A stretch of DNA of 64,000 bases from Rebecca billardiae RCC1528 (taxonomy: Eukaryota > Haptophyta): contig OZ251231.1 of the NCBI GenBank assembly GCA_965240325.2, forward strand, positions 310,001 to 374,000, given 5' to 3'. The translations under genes and the position numbers were made by a program. The notes under the pieces were generated by a model. It did no database searches. It was not told the DNA's origin and saw nothing but the letters and a program-made list of their open reading frames with translations. Positions 9,708-19,252 of this stretch are shown one piece after another (within the stretch, counting starts at the first letter, position 1; each line of letters opens with the position of its first letter).

Positions 9708-11539
9708 ATGGACTCGAGCTGGCTGCTGCGCCGGGCCGCGCAGTGCCTGGGCGTCTCGACTGAGCCCGTGGTGCTCGACGAGGCGGGGGCGGTGGAGTAT
9801 GTGAAGCGGCTCCTACCGCTGCGAGGCTCTGCACTGCGCCCCGACGACCAGCTCGTCGCCACCGAGATCCATGGCGGGTGCGGCGCTGCGCGAGCGCGGC
9901 GCGTGCGCGCTCGCGCGCGCGCACAGGCGCGCGCGGCTGAGCACCCCTGCGCGCCATGCCGACTCGCCGCGCCGCTGGTCTCCGCAGCAATCTGAACCGC
10001 TCCTTCCGCGTCGCCGCCGCCGCCGAGCCCGAGCGCTCCGTCTTCGTGAAGCACGCGCCGCCGTACGTGAAGGTGCTTGGGCCGAGCTCGCCGCTCCCGC
10101 GCTCGCGCGCGGCGCTCGAGTCGGCGGCGCTGCGCGTGTCGAACAACCTCGCGCCGCTGTACACGCCGGTGCACCTGCACTTCGACGCCGCCCGCGCCGC
10201 CCTCGTCATGGAGGACCTCAACGCGCACGAGCTGCTGCGCTCTGAGCTGCTCGCCGGCCGAGCGCACGCGTCGGACGCCGCCGCGCTCGGGCACTATCTC
10301 GGGCTGCTGCACGCGTTCACGTGGCGCGGCGCGCTGGGCGTGCGGCCCGAGGCGGTGGAGGCGTACTCGCTCACCTTCGCCAACGAGCCGCTCGTCGAGC
10401 TCACCTCGCAGTTCGTCTTCCGCCGGCCGTACGACGCGGCCGACCCGACGAATCGGATGGCGGTGCCGCCCGCGCCCGGCGCGGACGGCGGCGGCGGCGC
10501 GGGCGCGGGCGCGGAGGGCGCGCTGCTCAGCGCGGCGGCGGCTCTGCGCGCCGACGGGCGCGCGGCCGCCTCCGCGGCCGAGCTCGAGCGCGTCTTCCGC
10601 ACCTCGCGCCAGTGCCTCATCCACGGCGACCTGCACTCGGGCTCGGTGATGGTGCGGCGCTCCAGACGAACGAGTGCGGCCGAGGGCGCGGCCGTGGTCG
10701 AGCCCGGCGCGCAGTCGTACCAGACGGGGCGGCTGCGCGTGATCGACGCGGAGTTCATGATGTACGGCGCGCCCGCCTTCGACCTCGGCCTCGCCTTCGC
10801 CGCGTACGCCCTCGCGCGCGCGTGCCACGCGGCCGTGCCCGCAGGCGCGCCCGCGCGCGCCGACGCGGAGCATGCGGCGCGCCGCCTGGAGTTCGCCCTC
10901 GAGGCGCTGTGGGCGACGTACAGGCTGTACCTGGGGCGTGTGGCGGAGTCGGATGGCGCGGCGTCGACGGCGTGGGGCGACGCGCACAGGCGCTCGGAGC
11001 CGCGCGCCGCGCCGCCGAGCGCGGCCGCCGCCGGCGAGGCGGCCGCGTCTGCCGCTGCTGCGGTCGCCGCCGCACCCCTCGTTCGCGGCGCGGCGGGCGC
11101 CAGCGCGGGCGCCATCTCGGTGGCCGCCGGCGGCGGGAGCGACGCATCCCTGGCGCGAGGCAGCTCGGGGCTCAGCGCCGCCAAGGGCACCTCCAGCCGC
11201 GTGCTGCAGAGCCCGCCCATCGCCGACTCCGCGGGGCCCTCGGTGCTGGAGCTCCGCACGCTGCGCGAGGCGGCAGGGTTCATGGGCTGCGAGCTGGCGC
11301 GGCGCGTGCTGGGCGCGGCGAGCTGCCCCGAGCTGGACGCGATCGGCGGTGGCGAGGCGCGCGCGCGCGCGAGCCTCGCCGTGCTGCGCGCCGCCGAGCG
11401 CGCGCTCGAGCGCTGGCGCACCGTGCAGAGCATCGGAGAGGTGCTGCAGCTCGTGAGTACCGCCGACGTTGCGCGCGCCGCGGGCTCGGCCGGCGACGAC
11501 AGCGCCCCGCGCCGCTCCGGCTGCCTGCCGTGCGGTTGA
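9708..11539 (+). CDS. MTK: S-methyl-5-thioribose kinase, 2 exons
   Basis: Exons are 9708-9877 and 9988-11539; the 110-bp intron (GTGCGG...CCGCAG, phase 2) joins EIHG to GNLNRSFRV, restoring the family's D/G-G-N-L-N glycine loop. The protein is 573 aa. Other MTR-kinase signatures: VFVKHAPPYVKVLG with the phosphate-binding Lys, ALVMEDLNAHELLR, the catalytic loop CLIHGDLHSGSV, and RVIDAEFMMYGAPAFDLG (DxE metal site). The enzyme phosphorylates methylthioribose in the methionine salvage (Yang) cycle, in the cytosol. A low-complexity insertion of about 110 residues (11000-11220) separates the kinase core from the last helices (LRTLREAAGFMGCELARR...). MTK rather than the animal/fungal MTA phosphorylase route is typical of plants and bacteria. 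Confidence 0.88.
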
Positions 11540-11870
11540 GCCATGATACCCTTGGCAAAAGTACCTGGTAACCGTGTCTGTGTCCATGACGCACGGCGCA
11601 GAGCGGAGCAGACCGGAGCCAGAGGCACGGGCCACGACGGAGCGCGTCCGAGGCTCGTTCACCTGTCAGGCCACCGCAGTCGTCATTGTCAGTCGAAGTG
11701 CTGCTGAAGCTGTCGATCACACTGTCACTGTCGATCGGTGACCAAGTTGAAAGTGGCAACTGGTGGCAACTGGCAAGTGACGCACCGGACAAGCCCCGGA
11801 TCATTCTGATTGAGAAATCGCGGTGGAGCCTTTCGCGCGCCCGCTCATCCGCCGCCGCCCTGCCGGGCCG
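11540..11870. other. Intergenic region upstream of GH1 gene
   Basis: 331 bp with several GTCACTGTC/GTGACAAG-like short repeats at 11670-11790. No coding evidence. Confidence 0.35.
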
Positions 11871-13790
11871 ATGAGCGCGGGCGACGCGTCCCCCGCGCAC
11901 GCCGACGCGGACGCGGTCGAGCCGGACAGGCAGCCTTTTGCCGCGCACGCCGAGCGATCCGACGGCGCGCCCACGCTCGGCCTGCCCCAGCGCCGCCGCC
12001 GCCGCGGCGTCAGCCTGTGCGCGCCAATCCCGCCGCTGCTGCGGCCGCTCGCGCTCTCGCTCGTGCTCGCGCTCGTGCTGCTGCTCGCCGGCGCGGTCTC
12101 GCCCGACGGCTCGTTCGCGCGCACGGCGGTCTTCGACTGCTTCGGCGCGTGGACGTGGACCTACGTCATCTGCCTGCCCACGTTTGCGGCGCACCTCGCG
12201 CGCATACTCGTCGCCGGGCTCGCGCGGTTGCGCGTGCGCTTCTGCCCGCCGCGCGGCCTCGCGCTCGGCGAGCCCGCCGCGGCGCCGCCGCCGCGCGCGC
12301 GCGTGGCGAGCGCGGCCGAGGCGGTCGAGGGGCTCGGCGAGATGCAGCTCTTCGGCTGGCTCCCCGTCGGCGACGCACTGCTGGCGCTCCTCACGTGGAC
12401 GGTGATGGGCACGGCGAGCGCGGTCGGCTTCGGCACGCGCACGCTGCCGCGCGCCGAGCTGTCGGCGCGGCCGCTGCCGGCGGCGTCGGAGCTGGTGTTC
12501 CCCAAGGCGTTCCTCTGGGGCGCGGCGACCGCGGCGTACCAGATCGAGGGCAACCTCACCAACACGCAGTGGTACGCGTTCGAGCGCGAGTTTGTGCGGC
12601 CCGACGGCTCGGCGGCCATCGAGAACGGCGACAGGTGCGGCCTGGCGGACGACTCGTGGGAGCGGTTCGACGTGGACTTGGGGTGCATGACGGGGCTGGG
12701 GCTCAGCGCGTACCGCTTCTCCGTCGAGTGGTCCCGCGTCGAGCCCGAGCGCGGCGTCTTCGACAGCGCCGCGCTCGAGCGGTACGTCTCGTGGGCGACG
12801 CAGCTGCGAGCGGCCGGCATCGAGCCTCTCGTCACGCTGCACCACTTTACAGAGCCGCTGTGGCTGACGGCGGAGGGCGGGCTGCTCGCGCCGAGCGCGG
12901 CGGACGACTTCGCCGCGTTCGTCGAGGTGGTCGCCGCCGCGCTCGCCCCCCTCGTCGACGTGTGGGTCACGATCAACGAGCCAATGGTGGTGACCACCCT
13001 AGGCTGGGTGACGGGCGAGTTCCCGCCGGCCGGCCAGGGGGACCTTGGCGGGATGTACCGCGCGCTGATGACGATGGTGGAGATGCACCGCGCGGCGCAC
13101 GCGGTGCTGAAGCGCGTGGACACGCTCGCCGCGCCGGGCGGGCGCGGCGAGCCGTGCGAGGTCGGCATCGCCAAGAGCGCCGTCCTCTTCGAGCCCGCCT
13201 CCGCGTGGCATCCGATCGAAGCGCTCGCGGCGGGCGCGGCCGAGGGGTGGTACAACCTGTGGCCGCTGCGCCAGCTGCAGCGCGCGCGCGAGGAGGGGCG
13301 GGACGGGCGGGCGGGGCGGCTGCGCCCGCGCGGCACCGGCCTCGACTACGTCGGCATCAACCACTACTTCAACCAGCGCATCAGCCGGTGGGGCGGGTAC
13401 GGCGGCCATGTGCCCGGGTACGCCACCTCGGACATGGGCTGGTCGCTCGACCCGGCGTCGCTCTACGAGACGCTCGTGCAGTACGGCCGATGGGCGCCGG
13501 GGGTGCCGATGGTGGTGACCGAGCACGGCGTGGCGGACGACCAGGCGCCGGACACCCGGCGCGTCGACTTCCTCGCGCGCTCGCTCGACGGGCTGCGGCT
13601 GGCGGTCGTGCAGCGCGGCCTGCCCGTGCGCGGGTACATGCACTGGTCGCTGCTCGACAACTTTGAGTGGGCCAAGGGGTTTGGCATGCGCTTCGGGCTG
13701 TTCGGCGTCGACTACGAGACGTTCGAGCGCTCGTGGACGCACGGCGGGCGGCTGTACAAGGAGGTGATCGACGCGAACCGCCAGGCCTAG
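11871..13790 (+). CDS. Membrane-anchored glycoside hydrolase family 1 protein
   Basis: 639 aa from the ATG at 11871. The first ~190 residues carry three hydrophobic segments (LRPLALSLVLALVLLLAGAV, WTYVICLPTFAAHLARILV, and VGDALLALLTWTVMG). A complete GH1 (beta/alpha)8 domain then starts at FPKAFLWGAATAAYQIEGN. The acid/base Glu lies in TINEP (Glu370) and the nucleophile Glu in VVTEHG (Glu551; the usual family motif is TENG). HWSLLDNFEWAKGFGMRFGL forms the aglycone/glycone end. GH1 enzymes hydrolyse or transfer beta-linked glucosides or galactosides. An N-terminal membrane anchor plus GH1 recalls plant SFR2, the galactolipid galactosyltransferase of the outer chloroplast envelope, but I cannot assign it to that clade by eye. 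Confidence 0.85.
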   Translation: MSAGDASPAHADADAVEPDRQPFAAHAERSDGAPTLGLPQRRRRRGVSLCAPIPPLLRPLALSLVLALVLLLAGAVSPDGSFARTAVFDCFGAWTWTYVICLPTFAAHLARILVAGLARLRVRFCPPRGLALGEPAAAPPPRARVASAAEAVEGLGEMQLFGWLPVGDALLALLTWTVMGTASAVGFGTRTLPRAELSARPLPAASELVFPKAFLWGAATAAYQIEGNLTNTQWYAFEREFVRPDGSAAIENGDRCGLADDSWERFDVDLGCMTGLGLSAYRFSVEWSRVEPERGVFDSAALERYVSWATQLRAAGIEPLVTLHHFTEPLWLTAEGGLLAPSAADDFAAFVEVVAAALAPLVDVWVTINEPMVVTTLGWVTGEFPPAGQGDLGGMYRALMTMVEMHRAAHAVLKRVDTLAAPGGRGEPCEVGIAKSAVLFEPASAWHPIEALAAGAAEGWYNLWPLRQLQRAREEGRDGRAGRLRPRGTGLDYVGINHYFNQRISRWGGYGGHVPGYATSDMGWSLDPASLYETLVQYGRWAPGVPMVVTEHGVADDQAPDTRRVDFLARSLDGLRLAVVQRGLPVRGYMHWSLLDNFEWAKGFGMRFGLFGVDYETFERSWTHGGRLYKEVIDANRQA

Positions 13791-14581
13791 CAGCGCAGCG
13801 CGGCGCGATCCTAGGTTGGCGGCCGTGTCGGACTGGCCAGCTACCTGGGCCGGCGGCCGGGCGGCGGCTCATAGGACGTATCGTCCATCGTCATCGTGGC
13901 GTCGTCGGCGCCCGCCTACAGTACGGTATCGTCCGACGACGAAGACGACGATAATGACGACGCGACGATGATGATCGACGATAATTAAGTCATTCGAGCT
14001 CTAGCCAGCCGTCGTAGCCGTAATCATGCGCAGTGTCATGCGCGGACCGATACTCATCCGCTGCCCCTCGCCACTGACTACTCTGAGTCACTGTCTCAGT
14101 CTGAGCAGTGTGAGTTGAGAGTGTCTGAGTGATAGCGTGGACTCGTCAGTGGTCACTGGTCACGACTCTCAACTCACGAGACAAGCCGGCCAGGGGCTGT
14201 TGGCCGTTTGGGCAGGCTCAGTCGCTCAGACGCGATCAGCGCCGCATGCCGGTTTGCGTGCGACCGCGCCCGATGAGGCCGGAGAGGCCCTCGGCCGCGC
14301 GCTCGGTAGGCGGCGGGCCCAATGGCCAGACCGGTGCCCCATCCGCGGCGCCCCCGCGCGGCGCAGGCGGGTCACCGGCCATCACCGGCGCGCGCGGGGA
14401 AGCTCGCGTGGTCGGACTGGGCACGCCCGAGCCGCGAGGCGCCGCGCCCTTCTTGGGCCGCCGCGGAGCTTGCCGGGTCCAAGCGCGGCTTGCCGGGTTG
14501 AAGCTTGCCGCTTCAGCCCGGCGTGCAGTGGGCCGCTCCGACCCGGCAAGCCCCGAGCCCGCTCCTGGCTGCCCGCCCAGG
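13791..14581. other. Intergenic region, no gene seen
   Basis: About 790 bp, with GAC/GTC-rich low-complexity sequence at 13870-14010 and many GTCACTGTC/GAGTGTCTGAGT-like short direct and inverted repeats at 14040-14180. The open frame extending into the following gene from 14129 begins with a non-ATG codon and has no family similarity. Confidence 0.35.
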
Positions 14582-16579
14582 ATGCGGTGGACCGCGGCTT
14601 CGAGGCGGTGCGCGCGAGGGCGACCGCCTCGCCTCCTGCTCGTCACCCAGCTGCTCGCCGTGGCCAGCGGTGGCGCGCACTCCGCCTGGGTGTCACCGCA
14701 GGGTGGCCAGCTACGCGTGGCGGTGAGCGAGCTCTTCCGCGACATCTTCAACAACAGCCATTCGCTCACGGCGTGCAAGCCCAACACGGCCGCCGCGCCT
14801 TGGCTTGCGTGGCCCGCGTTGGCGGGGACGTGGCACTCGAACGCCCCGGCGGAGCCTGCGCGGGGCGGCCCGCGAATCAAGACGCACCTGCCCCCCCTGC
14901 GCGCGCTCAACGCCACGATCCTCGCGGCCGCGCACCTGTTCGACCCGGCGCGCCAGGTGTGCGTGGGCGACGCTGCAAACTCATTCTGCGTGCAGGGCGT
15001 GTTTCCGCCGCTGCCGTCCGACGGCTTCGCATTCGACCAGTACGCGCACGAGCACCACGTGCTCTCGCGCTGGCTGCAGCGCTCCGGCCTCATCTGCGGC
15101 GCCGGCGCGCGCAGCCTCGCCGAGCTGCGCGCGCGCGCCTCCTCCGAGCGCGCGTGGTGCGACGCGCACGTCGTGCTGGCGCCCTCGCTCGCCTTCCACC
15201 TGCAGACGATCCGCGGCCAGGACGTGTTCGGGGAGATGCGGAACTGCTTCACCCGCCGGACCGTCGCCGCGTACTGGCGCGGCATGCACGACCTGTACTA
15301 CCGCACGCCCCTCGCGCGCGGCGGCCACCGGCTGGTGGCTGTGGTCGAGCCGTACTCGTGGAACGGCCCGCCGCAGCTGCGCAACCTGCAGACGATGGCG
15401 CGGCTGCCCGATGGGATGCGCGCGCGGCTGGTGGTTGGGACGAGCATGAGCTCGATGGCGCTGCTCGACGCCGAGGACCTTGACCCGCTCGGCCGCGCCG
15501 GCTGGCGCGACGGCGCGGAGGAGGAGCTCGAGCGGCGCGAGGCGCTGCTCGCGCACGCGGACGCGCGCGGCGCCGAGCTGCTCGCCTTCTGCGGCGGCCC
15601 TCTTTTCGTCACGCTGCCGATGACGGCGGGCGTGGCGCACGCGGTGGACTGGGCGGCGCGAGCGGGCGCCGTCGAGGCGGCGCCCGCGCCCCGGCCGATC
15701 GCGCTCCTCTACGACGCCAGCGCGACGCGCATTGGCAAGGACCGCCTCGTGGGCAAGCAGTACGTGCGGCCACTGCTCGAGCGCGCGATGCGGCGCAGCG
15801 CGGCCGCCGCCAACTGCCCAGACGACGGCGGAGCGAGGGCGGGCGCGCTCGTGGCGTGCGCTCGGACGGGCGCGCGTGCGTGCTGCGCGCACCGTCGCCC
15901 GATGTATGCGGCGCTCACGCACGCCATTCTCGCAGTCGAGCCGCCAGGCGACGTGCTGGGCCGCTCGCACGCGTACGCGGCTGCGCTCGCGGGCGCGCTG
16001 CCCGTGCTGATCGAGGGCGGGCACCGCGCGTACAACGAGTCGGAGCCGACGTGGTGGGCGTGGCGTGCGGCCCGCCGGGGGCACGGTGTGCGCACGCCGC
16101 GGGCGGGCGGCCCTGCCACGCTCAGCCTCGACTACTCGCGCTTCAGCGTGCTGCTACCCGCCGCCGAGGTCGCCGCGGACGAATCGGGCGCGTGGGTGCG
16201 CGCCTTGCTCGCGCTCGCCGCGGACGCGCCGCGGCTCGCGAGCATGCGCGCCGAGCTGCAGCGCGCGGCGCCCTTCTTCGCGTACCTGCCGCACGGCTGC
16301 GCCGCCAACGATGCCACGAACAGCACCACGGGCTTCGGCCCCATCTGCGATGCCGTCTCCGCGTTCGATGCGGTCGTCGCGCGCGCGTGGGCAGCGAGCG
16401 CGCGGCTCGCCGCGCCCGGGCCAGAGAGTGATGAGATTCTTCGACCCGACGAGAGCTTCTGGAAGAGACTCAGCATCAGCGGAGCTCGTCCTCGCCGCCC
16501 GGGAGTCCTCCTCGCCCGGCAGAAGTGCGTGGACCAGCGGATGCTGTACGGCGCGCGCGCGCGGGCGACTAGGCGCTGA
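14582..16579 (+). CDS. Exostosin-family (GT47) glycosyltransferase
   Basis: 665 aa from the ATG at 14582, which directly precedes a type-II signal-anchor-like segment (RLLLVTQLLAVASGG). The GT47 pattern appears in order: an N-terminal half with HEHHVLSRWLQRSG and WCDAHVVLAPSLAFHL, then the nucleotide-sugar half AILAVEPPGDVLGRSHAYAAALAGALPVLIEGG, a Trp-rich loop, YSRFSVLLPAAEV and a final helix ending in FFAYLPHG. The GDxxGRSxxYxAxxAGxxPV motif is diagnostic. GT47 enzymes add GlcA, Gal, Xyl or Ara in the Golgi to wall or proteoglycan polysaccharides; the exact sugar is not readable. Cys-rich stretches (residues ~410-450) suggest disulfides in the lumen. Single exon. Confidence 0.8.
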   Translation: MRWTAASRRCARGRPPRLLLVTQLLAVASGGAHSAWVSPQGGQLRVAVSELFRDIFNNSHSLTACKPNTAAAPWLAWPALAGTWHSNAPAEPARGGPRIKTHLPPLRALNATILAAAHLFDPARQVCVGDAANSFCVQGVFPPLPSDGFAFDQYAHEHHVLSRWLQRSGLICGAGARSLAELRARASSERAWCDAHVVLAPSLAFHLQTIRGQDVFGEMRNCFTRRTVAAYWRGMHDLYYRTPLARGGHRLVAVVEPYSWNGPPQLRNLQTMARLPDGMRARLVVGTSMSSMALLDAEDLDPLGRAGWRDGAEEELERREALLAHADARGAELLAFCGGPLFVTLPMTAGVAHAVDWAARAGAVEAAPAPRPIALLYDASATRIGKDRLVGKQYVRPLLERAMRRSAAAANCPDDGGARAGALVACARTGARACCAHRRPMYAALTHAILAVEPPGDVLGRSHAYAAALAGALPVLIEGGHRAYNESEPTWWAWRAARRGHGVRTPRAGGPATLSLDYSRFSVLLPAAEVAADESGAWVRALLALAADAPRLASMRAELQRAAPFFAYLPHGCAANDATNSTTGFGPICDAVSAFDAVVARAWAASARLAAPGPESDEILRPDESFWKRLSISGARPRRPGVLLARQKCVDQRMLYGARARATRR

Positions 16580-17217
16580 CTCGCGCGGAGCAGTGTACAG
16601 TTATTTACTATATACATGTTTTAACGTGCACACTTGGTTAAGGCGTGATTGACGCCATATCCAACACTGCACAAAGACACCGCCACAAAACAGACCGGCG
16701 CAGGCAGGCGAGGGGCGCGTTGCCGCACCTCATCGAGGCGGCCATTGCAGCAAGCGCCAGCGGCCGCCCCGCGCTCGGAGGCACGGACGCACGATCACAC
16801 GACAATTCTCTCTACTGACACTGCTATATCTATAGATGAACTCACTTTGTAGTCGCGTCAATTAATACGACTAATTCTATGATTTAAAGACACGCTTGTG
16901 ATCATCGTAGTCGTGCAATATTATAAGTCGTCGCGCCCTGCGGGTATTTTATTAGCCACGGGCGTCAATCTCGCTGTGTGCGTCTTTTGACGGGTGACAT
17001 ATCCTCATCTAAATGCGGGTACGCGTCTACCCGTCATCAAGCGCAGATGACAATCTAATACTAGTATGATAATAACTATAATCATATGAGTTCCCTGCTT
17101 CCCGAAAGGCCGAAACCCAAGGGTGGTCGCTTATCATAGAAGCCCACTGGGCGGGCGGGCAACCCCTGCCCATCGCTGGACACAGTAACCGCGTGGGGGT
17201 CCAACACCGAAGACCCG
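16580..17217. other. AT-richer intergenic region
   Basis: 638 bp, clearly lower in GC than the flanking genes, especially 16790-17090. No supported gene, tRNA or repeat found; it probably holds the 3' end of the GT47 gene and the promoter of the RTX-like gene. Confidence 0.4.
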
Positions 17218-18778
17218 ATGCGGGCGGCGCTGTTGGCAATCCTCGCGGCCTCTGCCCATGCAGAGCAGCCGGCCGACGCAGCCCTGCCCCGCGCAGAGCC
17301 TCGGTGCGTGCCGCCCTTCCCTGCGCGGCCGTGCGCAATCTCTGCTGCTGCTCGCGCTCAGCGCTCGCGCTCAGCGGATCCGAGTCAGCCTTCGTGCAGC
17401 GCTGCGCTCACCAACCTCCCCTCCACCCTCGCGCGGCGCCACGCTGACTGGCATGCAGACCCGATGAGAAGGCACCGGCCGGCCGACGTTCTCTCCTCGA
17501 TGCCACTCTTCCGAGCGGGACCAACAATCCGCCATACTCGGGGACCGAGGAGAGCGATACCCTCGTCGGTGGTGACGGCGAACAAAGTCCATGTGACGGG
17601 TCTGGATGTGCGACCCCTGGCGCGTCCGCGATAAACATTCTGTACGGCCTGGGCGGGGACGACGTCCTCATGGGTGGCGACTCGGGATTGCCGGGCTGGT
17701 GGGGTATTTACGGCGCCGGTGGCTCAGTGAAGAACACCCTGCACGGCGGAGCCGGTGCCGACAAGCTGTACGGCGGAGAGCTTGCGGACGACGAAGGCAC
17801 CGTCGGCGGCGTCTTGAACCGACTGTATGGTGCGCGCACGCTCAGCCACGCTGCGTCCAACCTCCCAACCACCCTGCCCTTGAGGGCGCTGCTTGCGAGC
17901 TCGCCCATCACGCACGTGATGATAACAAGCATGATGATGCTGATGAGGTGCCCTGCTGGCTGGCTGCTACGCCCTGCCCGCACTCCCGTGACCCATAGGC
18001 GACGAGGGCGATGACATTCTCCATGAAGGCACAGCACGAGGTTCCATGACGTATCTGAACGACTACCTTACAGGTGGGCGAAGCGGGGCGGGGCTGTCCC
18101 CAGCGTTGCGTACTAGTCAACAGCGGGGATGACCCTTCTCGAGCCGCGCCACTCACTCACTCACTCACCCTTGCTTGGCTGCACCACGGGCCCTACTGGC
18201 TGCTGCGCGCAGGTGGGCCCGGCCAGGACGTGTTTTTCGCCAACAAACCGAGCGCACCTGGAACCGAGCCAAATACCCACTATACGTTTATCTACGCCGT
18301 CGACGGTGAGGTTGACAAGATCTATGCCGACGATGGCGAATACGACAGAATTGAAGCTGACCCTGGGGATCTCGTGTATGCCGGCGAGGAGGACGTGGTC
18401 ATTCGGGCGACGCCGACGCCTTCACCCACCCCCGAGCCCTCGCCGACTCCTGAGCCGTCGCCCACGCCCGAGCCGTCGCCCACGCCCGAGCCGTCGCCCA
18501 CCCCCGAGCCCTCGCCGACTCCCGAGCCGTCGCCCACGCCCGAGCCTTCACCTACGCCCGAGCCGTCGCCCACGCCCGAGCCTTCACCTACGCCCGCACC
18601 AGAGGCCACGCCCACGCCGAATCCCGGAGGCGTCACTTGCCCCACGGGTTGCGTGCTGAGCCGTCGTGGGCGGCAGCGGCGGCGGATGTTGGAGAGCAGC
18701 GCCCACTCGCTGCTCTTTGCGGCTTTTCACATCAAGCATAACAAGCATTGCCCCGCCGGTTGTGTCCCAGCCCGCTGA
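17218..18778 (+). CDS. Secreted RTX-like calcium-binding beta-roll protein with PTPEPS linker, 4 exons
   Basis: Exons are 17218-17303, 17459-17829, 17999-18073 and 18213-18778; introns are GTGCGT...GCAG, GTGCGC...ATAG and GTGGGC...GCAG, and phases agree (365 aa). Exon 1 encodes a signal peptide ([15 protein letters not shown]). Spliced, exons 2-4 give successive nonapeptide-like motifs: [53 protein letters not shown] and [13 protein letters not shown]. Two of these are rebuilt only across splice junctions, which is strong support for the model. The pattern GGxGxDxLxGG is that of hemolysin-type Ca2+-binding beta-rolls, used here presumably in an extracellular structural or adhesive protein; nothing suggests a toxin. 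A linker of about ten PTPEPS repeats follows (18410-18600), then a short Cys tail (CPTGC, CPAGC). Confidence 0.75.
18415..18615 (+). repeat. Coding repeat, (PTPEPS)n
   Basis: Eighteen-base tandem units (CCCACGCCCGAGCCGTCG and variants) encode Pro-Thr-Pro-Glu-Pro-Ser, a stiff glycosylatable spacer of the kind found in algal cell-surface proteins. Confidence 0.9.
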
Positions 18779-19252
18779 TCACTCAGCGCGCCCTCGCGCG
18801 CCCCCGGCCGCCGCCGGGCGCGCGCTGAGACACTCCGCACCATGACCATGCGGCGCGAGCTGGCCGCTGGGCCGATGTGCTGCCTGCGTCGCCGCTGGCC
18901 AAGATGCTCATCGCCCCGGCGCGCCGGCATCACCGCATGGCGCACGTGCGCCCGGGGGCACGGCGCCCGCGGGGTGCTGCGCACGACGACTTAGACTTTA
19001 TTGGCGAGACGACGGCTGACGACGACGACGCGTGGCACCGCGAATGATCGACCGCGATCACCGCGGTGGCGAGGCGCGTCGGGCCGTGACCGCTGGCGGC
19101 GATGGTCACTATGGAGAATAATGATATGCTGATCAGGACTTCGCGCGGAGTCCGTTGAGGTCGCCGAGGACGGCGGAGGAGTCCGCACGGTCCGCGCAGG
19201 CGCTGAGCTAAGTAATAACGGATCGTGATACATTCATCAGCGCAGCGCGAAT
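18779..19252. other. Intergenic region, convergent 3' ends
   Basis: 474 bp between the RTX-like and ATP-grasp stop codons. GC-rich and without a recognisable feature. Confidence 0.35.

Noticed and set aside
9554-11662. Upstream extension of the PhyH-like frame (over 1100 aa in total)
   Set aside because: The extension lies antisense to the MTR kinase exons, has no similarity, and the ATG at 9553 opens a good signal peptide.
17218-18778. RTX toxin
   Set aside because: Only the calcium-binding roll motif is shared with RTX proteins; there is no toxin domain, and the PTPEPS stalk and signal peptide point to a structural surface protein.
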